From the NCBI RefSeq assembly GCF_000220395.1, contig NW_004086085.1, positions 1 through 38,344 on the forward strand: 38,344 bases of DNA, given 5' to 3'. Both the position numbers and the translations under genes were made by a program. Positions within the stretch are counted from its first letter, which is position 1. Every line of letters begins with the position of its first letter. Below are positions 1-11,383 of this stretch, one piece after another. The notes under the pieces were generated by a model. That model was not told the origin of the DNA. It saw only the letters and a program-made list of their open reading frames with translations, and searched no databases. Source of the DNA: Ichthyophthirius multifiliis (taxonomy: Eukaryota > Ciliophora > Oligohymenophorea > Hymenostomatida).

Positions 1-1398
1 ATTTTTTTTTTATTTTTTTTATATTTTTTTTTTGATTAAATATAATAAATAATAAATCTATAAGTATTTATAATATTCTTTAAAAAATTTAAATTAATAA
101 TTCATTAAAATTATAATTAATATTTAATTTTAAACATTATAAAAGATATGTAATTAAAATAATTATAAAGTTAATAAATTTTAAATTTTAAATTAATTAA
201 TTTTTTTTAAATAAAATAATTTTTTAAATTAAAAAATACATAATCTTTTTGTTTAAAAAATCATGACATTGAGTCAAACTAAAATATTATACTCTTAATA
301 AAAACTACTATTTTTTTTAAGTATTTTTATTTAAAATCAACTCTTATTAATTTTGAAATAAATTTATAAATAAGTAAAAAATTAATAAATAAAAAGTGAA
401 ATAAATATTAAATTTCCAAAATTTCTAATATTGTTTATTTCGAATTTTATGATATATTAGTTATTTTAAAATTGTTATTCATTAAAAAATTTATTTTTAG
501 CTTTATTTTTATGATTATTCTTTTAATAAAGCTTATTTTTCTATAATATACTATATTATATTTTAATACTGAAAATTATTATAAAGATATATTTATTACT
601 AATAGAATTTATATCTTTTTTTATATCAATAAAAGTCTTATATTTATTGTCTTTTTTTATTGATTTAAACGAAAGATATGTTTTATTTTTTTAAAGATTT
701 TTAATTTTTTTTTTTTCTTAGATGTTTAGTTGTTTATATTGCGCACGTTTTTTCTTGTATATGGATAGATGAATCCAGGTTAAAGTTAAATTGAATTTTT
801 TTGGTTAGAATAATTAGGTTTATAAGAAAAATAAAATAAAAGGGAATCGAATATTTACATTATCTATATTTTTTTAAAAAAGATATAATTATTGACAGTT
901 ATTGAGATCCGAAAATGGAATTCAAATGTTGTGGGAGTATAGTGAATTATATACATTATTAAAAATAAAAATTAGAGGAAATTTAATTAATAATTATATG
1001 AATAAGAAAAATATTAATATAATTCTATAATATATTATTTGAGGAAATTTATTCTTAATAATATAAACATTAAATAAAAATTAATTTCGATGTTTTTGGA
1101 TTCTTTTAAAAAAATAAATAATAATGTGATAAAAACATTTAGAAATTTGGTTGTTTTTAGTAAAAAGAAAAAATATATTGTTTAAAATAAAAATGTAAGA
1201 AAAAAAATTGAAACTTAATAATATTAAATAAATTCTTATAACGAATTTATTGTTTTGTTTAATATAAAATATTTGTTATTATAAAAAATTAAAATGAATT
1301 ATTAAGAAGAAAAATTAATCTTTAATAACTTAAAAGTAATTCTTTGTAAATCTAATATTATACGAATAACAATAAAATAGTATTATTATTATTTTTTT
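1..1398. other. Left-end non-coding A+T-rich stretch
   Basis: This stretch is almost pure A+T with homopolymer runs and no convincing gene. The one patch of higher complexity is about 720-945. There a plus-strand frame stays open from about 664 to a TGA at 943-945, and it starts after a possible splice acceptor (CTTAG at about 717-721). The antisense frame is equally plausible, so I do not call a gene. The rest probably holds the 3' flank of the F-BAR gene, which ends at 1399. Confidence 0.5.
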
Positions 1399-1999
1399 TC
1401 ATTTTTTATAATTTTATAGTAAATTTTTAAAATCTTCAAATTCATTCGATTTTATGAATTTTATTAATGTTTTTTTAGTCGAAGTAAATACTAGTCCTGG
1501 AGTTTTTTCTATTAAATCAATTAAATTTCCTTCTTGCCTTTATTTTACTTATAAATTTTATAACATTAGTTTCTTTATTTTCTCCTAAAATTCATTTTTT
1601 TCTCGAAATATTAATAACTCATCTATTGTTGCTATCATATCGCATTCAATAAATTGTTTACTTACACTTCCTATATCGATTAAAACTTAATATTTTCTCA
1701 TTATTAAAGGGTGATGATCTAAGGAAATATCTGAATAGCTAAAAGATGTAAGATATTTGCTCAAATCAATAAAATCGACTTAACTTACATTTATTTTTTA
1801 TTTAATGAAACGAATATCTTCCTCGTTTAATAATTTTTTTAATTAAAAGTTATCTTCGGTTTCTTATGTGTAATTTAGCTTTTTGAAAAATTCAAAACTT
1901 TGTTCTAATTAATGATGTTTTCCATATGTTTCTTAATATTTGCTTATATATAATTAAAATACTCTTTATAATACATCTAATCTTTATTCTTAAATTTTA

Positions 2000-2039
<40 letters not shown>

Positions 2040-3039
2040 ATATAAATATTTATATACATATATATAAATATATTAAATTTATTATTTTTTATTTTATATT
2101 TTTACTTTCCATTTTTTTAACATTTTCTATAGATTTTAATATTATTTATCCATATTCATTTAGATCTTTAACATTTTCCAAAGCTTAAAATCTTAATTTT
2201 ATTTCTTCATTTAAAAAATCTTTCTTTTATTTTTTTATATTTGATTCTCTGTTTCCACCGATCATTTCCGTATATAATTTCATGTATTTAGACCTTCTTT
2301 TTTAAAATAAAAGTTCTTGCTTTTGGTATTTCTATTATATAGTTTAAATTTAATTTTTCAATGTTTTCAGATTTTTCTCAAAATCCTCGTTTTCATGGAA
2401 AAGAAAGTCTTTTAAAATATTGATTTCTATATAAGTTACTAAATGATTAGAATTTTTTCCTTGATTTTCCATTACTTCGTCAGTTTCTTATAATGCTAAA
2501 TTTAATGTTGGATACCTTTTTTTTTATTTTATTTTATTTTATTTTAAAATACCATTCGGATTTTGAATCAGATATGTCTTTCCAACAATGGCTTAATTTT
2601 GGTATTTTTTAAAGGAAGTTTTTAGAATAAATAATTTCTTATTCTTTTTTTTCTTTAAAATATTTAACTATTAATTACATTGAGTCTTATGATATTTTCA
2701 TTCTTTTTTCGATTTTATATAATATGTTTTCAATAATACATTTTCTTTATTATAATTCTTCTTATAATTTAACTTCCCATTATTTGATAATATTAAAAGA
2801 CTTATTTTCCAATTATTTTTAATTAAAATAATAAATATTTATGTTTATTTGTTTACTTCTTTTTTTATATCTATTACAGATTTATTGCTATGATTTTAAA
2901 AAGACTATATTTTTACCTCTTTTTTTTCTTCTTTTTTTAAAGAGTTTTCATTATTTTAAGTACATTCTGATTTATCTTGTTCTTCTTCCTCAACTTTAGA
3001 TTTATTTTATTTTTAGTTTTCTTGCTACTGAGAATTCAT
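1399..3039 (-). CDS. F-BAR domain protein (4 exons)
   Basis: Predicted 476-residue protein of the F-BAR (FCH plus coiled-coil BAR) class. These proteins bind and curve membranes and link them to actin in endocytosis and cytokinesis. Exons on the minus strand are 3039-2857, 2800-2553, 2515-2106 and 1988-1399, with GT-AG introns and consistent phases; the stop is TGA at 1401-1399. Residues 1-60 are an acidic, Gln/Lys-rich leader. The fold begins near residue 65 (KQWEVKLQEELQQ) and contains the FCH-like element YFKEKKEQEIIYSKNFLQKI. It continues through long amphipathic helices (for example RSKYMKLYTEMI and EKQRLDVLQRVFQLYISKY) to about residue 330. The C-terminal 140 residues (DIGSVSKQFIECDMIATIDE) have no SH3 domain that I can see. 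The intron at 1989-2105 carries a TA microsatellite. The start is the first in-frame ATG. The family call rests on pattern and helix order, so the exact subfamily is open. Confidence 0.72.
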
Positions 3040-3214
3040 TAATTATTTTATTAAATAATAATATTATTGAGAATTTTATAAAAATAATATAGTTAATAAT
3101 AAATTATGTTTTTATTATTACTAAATTAAATATCTATTAAAGTAAATAAATTAATATTCTTAAAAGATATAAATTAATTTTTTATTTAAAAAAAAAATAT
3201 ATATATTAAAGGAA
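3040..3214. promoter_or_regulatory. Shared divergent 5' region of the F-BAR and Sec24 genes
   Basis: Only 175 bp separate the two opposed start codons (ATG at 3039 on minus, ATG at 3215 on plus). The segment is nearly all A+T and must hold both 5' untranslated regions and whatever promoter elements exist. I see no distinctive motif. The sequence context before the Sec24 ATG (AAAGGAAATG) is A-rich, as is usual for ciliate starts. Confidence 0.4.
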
Positions 3215-6194
3215 ATGAGTATTCATTAAAAGATTTTACAAAACCATTAAAAAAATTAAATAAATTAAAATAATAATAATACAAATTAGATATAGACATA
3301 ATAAGCATATGATACTTAAAATGATCATTTATAAAAATCTAATAATTAAATATTTTCAGTTCAAAATTCTAATAATACAATACAATAATTAGCATAAAAA
3401 TATAACTCAAGTATAGAATTTATTCGTCCTACAGCAAACATGTTTCCTAAAAATGCTAAAATTAGTAAAGAATCATAATACAAATATGCTTTAATAATAA
3501 ACCCATATAATTAATATAATGTAAAAACATAAAAAAATATTCTAAAATAAATAAAATATAAAATAAAAGACCTAATAAAATATAGAAAAATTGTAATAAA
3601 AAGATAAAAATATTTTAAAATGTCGTAATTGTAAATCCATAGCAAATCCATTTTTTTAATTTACAAATAATAATTATAAAGTAAGTTAAAAAAAAAAAAA
3701 AAAACCAAAAAAATAATAATAATTAGTTTACATGTAATATTTGCCAACAAAAAGATTCTGTTCCAAACAAAAATTATTTTCTGCCTGAAAAAATGTAAGA
3801 AATCACATAGCTTAATAATTCTTCATTTGATATGATTACAACTTCTGAGTAAAATCAAAATTTTTATCTTTTTTTATTAAAAAAATAGTTATTTATTAGA
3901 TCCTCCTATGGCTCCAACTTATTTTTTTTTAATAGATGTTTCATAAGAAGCATAAAAAAGTGGAATGTTAAATATAATATGTGATAGTTTAAAAGAAATT
4001 ATTATTTAAGATAAACTTTAAGGAGGAGTTCGTAAATAAATAGGGATAATAACTTATGATTCATAAATACATATATATAATTTAAAATCAAATCTAAAAT
4101 AAGCATAAATGTATGTTTTACCAGATTTTAAAGACGGAGAGTTGTTTCCTCTTTAATTAGAAAATTTAGTTGTTACCATTGAAGATTCGAAAGATATTAT
4201 TGTGGATTTATTAGATAATCTACCTAATATGTTACAGAATTAATATATTAATAATAATACTAGTTGTTTTATTTATGCTTTGGATGTATTTTTTTATATA
4301 GAATATATTAAGGATTAATTTTATTTTATTTTTATTAAATTTTTATAAGGCTGCTTCTAAAATGCTTAAAAACAATGGAGGTTTATTATTTGTTTTTTAG
4401 GCAAATTCAAATATTGTTAACGAACCTATTTTTACTATTAAAGAAGTTAATAATGAAAATGTAAAAATTTTAATAATAAATTTATTTATGTTTTGTTTTA
4501 GAAATATACAAGACCTTCTTCAAAACATTTTAAAATTTTAAGCAAGGAAATGATTAAAATATGTCCTTTATTATTTGTATTTTCTTAAGAATTCAAAAAT
4601 CTGATTACTTTAGGCGAATTGCCTAGAATTTTAAATGGGGAAATATATTTTTATCATGATTAAGAATAAAGATGTATTATTTATTTTTTTGTGAAAAAAA
4701 AAAAATTATTATTTTTTTAATATATATAGAGAAATAGTTTAAAGAAGATTTATTATATAATCTTTAAAAAAGTTTTAATTGGGAAAATAATTTAAAAATT
4801 AGAATTTCTCCAGGATTTAAAATAAAATCAATTAACGGGAGTTGTAAATAAAAGCCAAATGTTTTTTAGTTTTATTTTCATAAAAATAAAAAGTTGCTTT
4901 AAAATCAAAAGATTAATTTGTATTTCCTTGTGATTTAAGAAAACCCTTACTTCTCGACTTAGAAATAGAAGAAAATCAATCATAATAAAATAATATTGAA
5001 GTCTTTTCTATATAAACAGAACTATTATATACTAATAACGAAGGATAAAGACTTTTAAGATTTCATAATTATGTTATTCCTTTAAGTTCTTCTTTGTAAT
5101 AAATATATGATAGTATAGATCTTGAGGCTTATTTTTTTTGTTTATCTAAAAGAATAATCGAAAATTTATATTATTATAATATAAATGAAATAAAAACAAT
5201 GTTAATTACCGAAGTAAAAAAGCTTAATTATTAAGCTAAAATAACTGAAAAAGTAATTTTAAGTTAAAATGAATAAATTTTTAAAAAATTAAAAAAAAAA
5301 GAATAAATTATCAATAAATGAAAATGAGTTTCTCTTATATATTTTAGGGCTACTTAAAAATCTCATATTGAACCATAATTACAGTTTATACTTTATATAA
5401 ATAAAATTTAATTCAAATTTTTAAAAGATAAGAATATTCAAAGTGATTATTAAAACAGTCTAAGAATTTAATTAACTGGAAAAAGTATTGAAGAAGTTAT
5501 TACCTTTTTTATTCCTTAGCTATTTTGTATTGATAATTTGTAGAATAATTCTTAAAACGAAAATAATTATTAGCTTCCTGAAAAATATCCATTAAGCTTT
5601 AGATCTTTGGGAAATACAGTTTTTTTAATGGATGTGAATTATGCATTAATTTTATATTTAAATCCTCAGTAAAAAAATATATAATTAAATTAATAATAAT
5701 TTATTAATATATAATTATAGTTCTAGTAATCAATAAATATTAAACGATATAATATGTTATTCAGAATAAATTAAAAATTATAGTGAAGTAAAAAAAAATA
5801 TTTTCGTAAATATATAAATATTATTAATGTAAATTTAAAGGATATGTTGTATAATAATATTAATAATCCTATAAATGAATAACTTTTTAAATTAATTTAA
5901 TAATTAAGAAGGTAATTAATTATTTATTATTAAAAAAAAATATTATAAAAATTTAATTTTTAAAAGATAAAAATAAACACAGTATTGTCCTTTATACATT
6001 ACAGTCGCAGGTTCAGGAGATTATTTAGAATAATTGTTAAAAAATTATATATAAAAAATATTAATTTTATTTTTAAATATAAATTATTATAAAGATTTTA
6101 TTATATGCTTATTGAAGATAAATTTGAAAATTTTAAGGGAGGATATAATATTAATTTTGATTAATTCAAAAAAAATATAAACACTTTAATATGA
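3215..6194 (+). CDS. SEC24: COPII coat cargo-adaptor subunit Sec24 (13 exons)
   Basis: Sec24 pairs with Sec23 in the inner COPII coat at ER exit sites and selects cargo. Exons: 3215-3520, 3570-3680, 3727-3848, 3889-4285, 4350-4460, 4502-4673, 4730-4843, 4870-5262, 5329-5668, 5721-5787, 5841-5911, 5967-6035, 6095-6194. They sum to 790 codons plus TGA. Diagnostic segments in order: FIRPTANMFP; a zinc finger with CRNC (about residue 120) and CNIC (about 143) around IANPF; the trunk core PPMAPTYFFLIDVS; IGIITYDSQIHIYNLKS; LPDFKDGELFPL; SFNWENNLKIRISPGFKIKS; TELLYTNNEGQRLLRFHNY; and a gelsolin-like C-terminus ending near YYMLIEDKFENFKGGYN. The N-terminal tail is short and Gln/Asn-rich, about 65 residues, much shorter than the Pro-rich tails of animal Sec24. 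The intron at 4844-4869 is only 26 nt. Splicing of the ninth exon (acceptor at 5328) is the least certain junction. Confidence 0.93.
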
Positions 6195-6590
6195 TATATA
6201 ATTAAAATAATTTTATAAATATAAAATTCATTATATATAAAAATTGTATAAAATTAAAAAATAATTAGTTAAAAACTTTTAATATAATGAAAATAAAGTA
6301 AAATTTAAAATACAGAACTTTAAAAAGAAAATTAATATATAAAAAATTTATGTATAAATATATATATATATATTTATATATAATTATATATAATTATATT
6401 TACATATATATATTTTATCTATATTAATATAATATCTTTTATTTATTTTTATATGTTAATATTTTTATATATATACATTTTTAATATAATATTTTTTTTT
6501 ATACTTACACTTAAAAAACATACATAAACACGAATTAATTTTTTTTTTTATGTATTTTATTATTTTATATATAAAATAATTAAATTATTT
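6195..6590. other. Convergent intergenic spacer
   Basis: This is a 396-bp A+T-rich spacer between the 3' ends of Sec24 (+) and the coiled-coil gene (-). It holds TA and TATAAT-like low-complexity runs around 6355-6420. I see no gene or RNA in it. Confidence 0.6.
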
Positions 6591-7598
6591 TCATTAAAAA
6601 TTAATGTTGCTACTACTATTACTGAAATAATTATTTATTATTTCAATATTTATTTTTTATTCACATTTTTTGAATTTATTTTAAATATCTTATTTAATTA
6701 ATACCTAATTATTTTTCTATATAATTGTCCTTTCCTTTGACTTACTTATATTTTTAATTTTTTAGATAATTGAATCTTCATTTAAACGTATATAATTACT
6801 AATAATTTAGTTAATATTAAAAATATTATAAATATATTACTTTATTTTATCAATTAGTTTTTTTATTTTAATTTCAGAATTTTTATTTTATTAAAAATCA
6901 TTATAATCTTATGTTTTCATATAATTAATATTTTATTAAATTTCTTACATTTTAATTTAATTTAATTAATTATTTAATTTTACATTTTCATATTATAAAG
7001 CAGAGTTAGCTTTTATTAAATCGTTAATTTTTTAATCATTATTATTTATTGATAAATTACATTATTAATTTTTTAATTATTTAATTTCTTCTTTTAAATT
7101 TTTTATTTATTATTCATATTATTCTGAGATTTTTTTGTTATTTTCATAATCTTCTTTTGGCTGATTTTGACATAAAATTTATAAAGTTTATAAATCTTCT
7201 TCTTTGCTTTGCATTTCTTCTTTATGTTATTCTATTAAAAAATTTATTTATTTTTAATGATCTTCTTTTATTTAAAGAAATTTGTTTTCGAAATTTTCTT
7301 TAAGCTCCTTTATTTTTATATTTTGCTCTTTTCGGATTTTATTTATTAAATTTTTTAATTTTTTATTATCCTCTTCTGTATTAGTTGATTATTTTTATAA
7401 AGATTATAATGATTCTTCTAGGTCTTCTTAATTGCTTTATTATAATTATTAAATATTTAGAATATTAAAAGAGTTCTCATCTATTTAATTGCTCAAAATA
7501 GAAGAATTAATTTAAGTTGAACATGTATTGTCTTTTCTATATTCGCTTATTTCAAAAGATTTAAATTGTTTTTTGTATTATATAGTATTTTCCTTCAT
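6591..7598 (-). CDS. Coiled-coil protein of unknown function
   Basis: A single-exon reading frame in the ciliate code, ATG at 7598-7596 and TGA at 6593-6591, giving 335 residues. Gln, Lys, Glu, Asn and Ile dominate. Residues about 60-230 show heptad-like spacing (for example KKLKNLINKIRKEQNIKIKE and QQIKNLKEEIKQLKNQ), as expected of a long parallel coiled coil. No catalytic motif, signal peptide or membrane segment is visible. The whole frame is free of TGA, and the many in-frame TAA/TAG codons fall at plausible Gln positions. Such proteins in ciliates are often cytoskeletal or basal-body parts, but nothing here proves that. I do not recognise a family. Confidence 0.7.
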
Positions 7599-7915
7599 AC
7601 AATGTATTTTAAATGTAATTAAAAGTGTTTATTTATTTTTTTAAATATAAAAAGGAATTTTAATAATAATTAATTATTAACGATTAAAATAAAAAAATAG
7701 ATAGATATAATTGGGATTTTTAATATAAATAATTTTATAAATTAAAATAAATAATATAACTATAATTAACAGACAAAAATAAATAAAATTTAATGAAAAT
7801 ATTTATTTTTATTTAAAAAAAATTATATAAGAATAAATATAAATATATATATATTTATATATTAAAAGTAATTACTATATTTTATTTTTTTACAAAAAAT
7901 AATAATAAATATAAT
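7599..7915. other. Spacer between two minus-strand genes
   Basis: A 317-bp A+T-rich gap upstream of the coiled-coil gene and downstream of the transmembrane gene. It must contain the coiled-coil gene's promoter. A short TA run lies near 7840-7862; no other structure is seen. Confidence 0.5.
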
Positions 7916-10090
7916 TCACTAAGTTTTGAAATATTTTCGGAATTTAATTTATCTTTTAAAAGATATTCTGTTTAGTCTTTTAAATTATTTTAAATAATCT
8001 TCAATTTAATCATCACAGATACTATTTTTATTATCGTCAATTAAACTTTAATAAATTTTAGCATCTAACTCTGATATATTACTACTATTATTGATTTTTT
8101 CAATAAAATCTTTAAGAATTCTTTATTATTCATCAACACAATTTTCAATGTAATCAATACTTTCGAGATGCTAAGAAAATTATTTTAGGAAATCTTAATT
8201 AATAGTTTATTGATTTTTATAAATCATAGAACTTTTTTAAAAAACATTGATGTCATCATTATTATTTTAAATGTTATGATTAAAAGAGTTATTAGCTTTA
8301 TTTTATTAATTAATAAAAGATTCATTATATTTTCCATCTAAAATATCAAATGTATTTTAATGTTCAGTATTATATTATTTAGTTATATTAAAGTTATTTT
8401 TCATATTAGTTTTTGTAAAAGGATTGATTATTTTTTTTCTATTAAATAAGCAAATTTAATCTCTAGAATTTTTCTGTTTTTCTTAAAATTAATGGAATTT
8501 AATTTCATTATTTAATTATTAAATTTTTAATTTTTATTTATCTTTTTGACTTCTATTTTAATATTCTTCATATTAATCTAAGGTTACGAGTTCTTCTTCA
8601 AATGAAATTGAATGTGATTATTTTTTTTTAATAAAGTTATTTTATTATTATTTTTCGTAAGAAAAAGGTTTTTATCCATCCAAAAATTCACATCCGCAAA
8701 ATTAAAGTAATGTATATTGTTCTTTCGAGAGCATAAGTTTTATTGCGATTTTTAATTTAATTAAATCTTAGTATATTACATTTATATCGATATTTTTTTT
8801 GGCTTTATTTAAAAATTTATGATAGGCAATAACTCTTTCGTCTTCTTTTTTTATATGGAATATTATTTTTACAAATTAATATGCGTCTTTAATTTTTCTT
8901 TTGAACCAATTGCTTTCTTTTTTTTTAACTTTTAATTATTTAAAATTTAAATTATTTACTATTTATTTGTTTTATATTATTCTTTAATATTTTTATTATT
9001 TTTTATTTGTTTCTTCAAAAGCTAGTTTAAGAGCAGTTTTTTGATAATAATTTCTCAAAAATAAAGCCCCAATACCTTCTATAATTTTGTATTGGGAAAT
9101 TCTCCTACCAATAATTCCTAAAATAAGCATTGTATTAAAAATACTCATAAACTAAGCCAAAACTTCCGTTATTTAAGGGAAATAAATCCAATTTACTTAT
9201 TAAATTTAACTTAGTTCAATTGAAAAAAAAGCCACGCCTTCAAAATGTAATCTTTAAAAAGAATTTTCCTTTGTGAAATAATTATTTACCCGTATATAAT
9301 CTTATATATATTCGAATGATGTTTGTTCTTAAAAAAGTAAACCTTGTCTTACATGTGTGTACCCCTTTATTAAATTTAATTAAATAAAAGATACTAAATT
9401 AGGGTCTAGAATAAAAAAATCTGACTTATAACCACTTAATAAACTTTTTTCAAAATGATCATATTACTTTATTTTAGTGTGTATATAAAAAAAATTATCA
9501 TAATCATATAAAATTTTATCTATTTCAGATTCATTTGCACAGTTTTAGTCTTTTCCTTTACATTTGTTTAGTCTTATTACATAAGTTGTTTATGAAGCAG
9601 TAAATGGATTAAAAAATATTTCAGAGTATTTTTTAAAAGTAGAAAAATCAATACATTAATATCCTTTAAAACGCTCAAGTTTACATTCTTTGGTTTATAT
9701 ATTATGATATATTACAGATCCGTCATCAAAAAATTAACCGTATTATAATTACATTTAGAGGTAGTTTTTATTTTAAATTTTTTAAAATTAAGATATTGTT
9801 AAACCTTTGATAACAAATTCAAAAGCTATAAAATCCTCATCTGGATAGACAGAATCTTAGCCTGTTTAAATAATTTTCTATGTAACAATCCTTGGTAAGA
9901 GTTAATTTTAAAAATATTAATTTAAAAGAAATATTAAATATGATGTGGATAATATTATTATTGTTAATGAAAGTAAACCGCCTAATATTGTTTAATTAAG
10001 GTTTTAATTTTAATTATGTCCAATTTTAAAATTAAATGGAGAAGAAAATAAATCAAATTATCGAGCAAATACTAATAGATTTCTTTTCAT
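7916..10090 (-). CDS. Ciliate-type two-helix transmembrane protein
   Basis: An intronless 724-residue frame, ATG at 10090-10088 and TGA at 7918-7916. The N-terminus (MKRNLLVFARQFDLFSSPF) leads into a hydrophobic helix at about residues 33-56 (TILGGLLSLTIIILSTSYLI). An extracytosolic-looking segment with several Cys follows (YQCIDFSTFKKY, NKCKGKDQNC). A second helix lies at about 310-328 in the stretch FPQITEVLAQFMSIFNTMLI and is followed by LGIIGRRIS and YYQKTALKLAFEE. The remaining roughly 380 residues are a charged, Gln/Asn-rich cytosolic tail with CGCEFLDGQKPF near its middle. From memory, this order (ILGG helix, Cys-rich loop, LAQF..IFNT helix with LG..GR) recurs in large families annotated only as transmembrane protein in Tetrahymena and Paramecium. 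Function is unknown. The divergent TRAPPC8 gene starts about 1.3 kb upstream. Confidence 0.75.
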
Positions 10091-10346
10091 ATAATTATTA
10101 AGTTAAAGTTTTATAAAATAAGAAATTTTATTTTTTGTATTATAATTATAATTAATTAAATGTAATAATTATTATAAAAAAAAATGTTATTATAAATATT
10201 ATTTTTATATTTATTATTGTATATATTATTATTAATATTTTTATTATTATTATTTTTTATTATTTTTTATTATTTTTTATTAATATTATTATAATTATTA
10301 TTATTTTTTTTTTTTTTACTATTATAATAATATTATAAATTATATT

Positions 10347-10385
<39 letters not shown>

Positions 10386-11383
10386 ATCTAAATATTTTTT
10401 TTTTTATAAGTATTTATATAATTCTTTTATCGTATTTTTTTTTTTTAAAAAAATATTTAATAAATAAAAAGTATATTTTTAATTTAATGCTTTTTTTACT
10501 TACTATTTTTAATATAATATAATTTATTTAGATTTCTTAATAAAGATAATTAATTATTTAAAATTTATTTAATATTTAATAATTATGTTTTTTTAATTAG
10601 TATAAAATATCATAATACTTTAATATTATTATTTCAAAATATATTAAGTAAATATATATAAATATTATAAATTATATTAATATTTAAAAAATAATATACA
10701 TAATTTTTTATTTTTTTAATTTATTAACAATATTTAAATATTTTTTATTTTATCAAATAACTATATTTATTTATTCTTAAAATATAATTTATATATTAAA
10801 AGGTAATATATTTTGTTTATAACTTATTCATTAATATTTTATTATAAATAATTAAATTAACATAATTATTAATCTTTTATTTTATTTATTTATAAAAATT
10901 AATTTTTATTACTAAAATTATACAGAATTTAAATTTTTATTCATCATAATAATGATTTTTTCTGGTTTAATTTTAAACAATTAATTTATTTAAAGAATTT
11001 TTTTTATTACGATTATATAATCAATGTTTTAAAAATTATTAAATTAATTATATAAAATATTTATAAAAATAAATAATAATTTGAAAATAGTATATAATAT
11101 TAATATATTTAAATTTATTTTAATGTTATTTAAGTTTTTATTTATAAAATTAAATGAAATATTAAAACTATTTAAAACATTATTTCATAAAACAAAAGTT
11201 TGTATATAAATTAAAGCTAAATATATAAATTAAAAAATAAAATTTATTTGGTATTTATTATAGTAATGAAATAATATTATTTTTTTAATCACTTGCATAT
11301 TTTTTTTTAAAAAAAAATATAAAATAATTTTATTTAATAAAATTAAAAAAAAAAGAAAAACCAAAAAATAATAATAATTAATA
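10091..11383. other. Divergent intergenic region with ATT and TA repeats
   Basis: About 1.3 kb between the divergent transmembrane and TRAPPC8 genes. It holds an imperfect ATT/TTAT-rich tract (about 10195-10320) followed by a perfect TA run (about 10351-10382). The rest, 10383-11383, is featureless A+T. Promoters of both genes must lie here. No gene or structured RNA is recognised. Confidence 0.6.
10195..10382. repeat. ATT-rich tract followed by (TA)n microsatellite
   Basis: Imperfect trinucleotide ATT repeats grade into an uninterrupted TA dinucleotide run from about 10351. It lies in the intergenic space and belongs to no exon. Confidence 0.85.
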
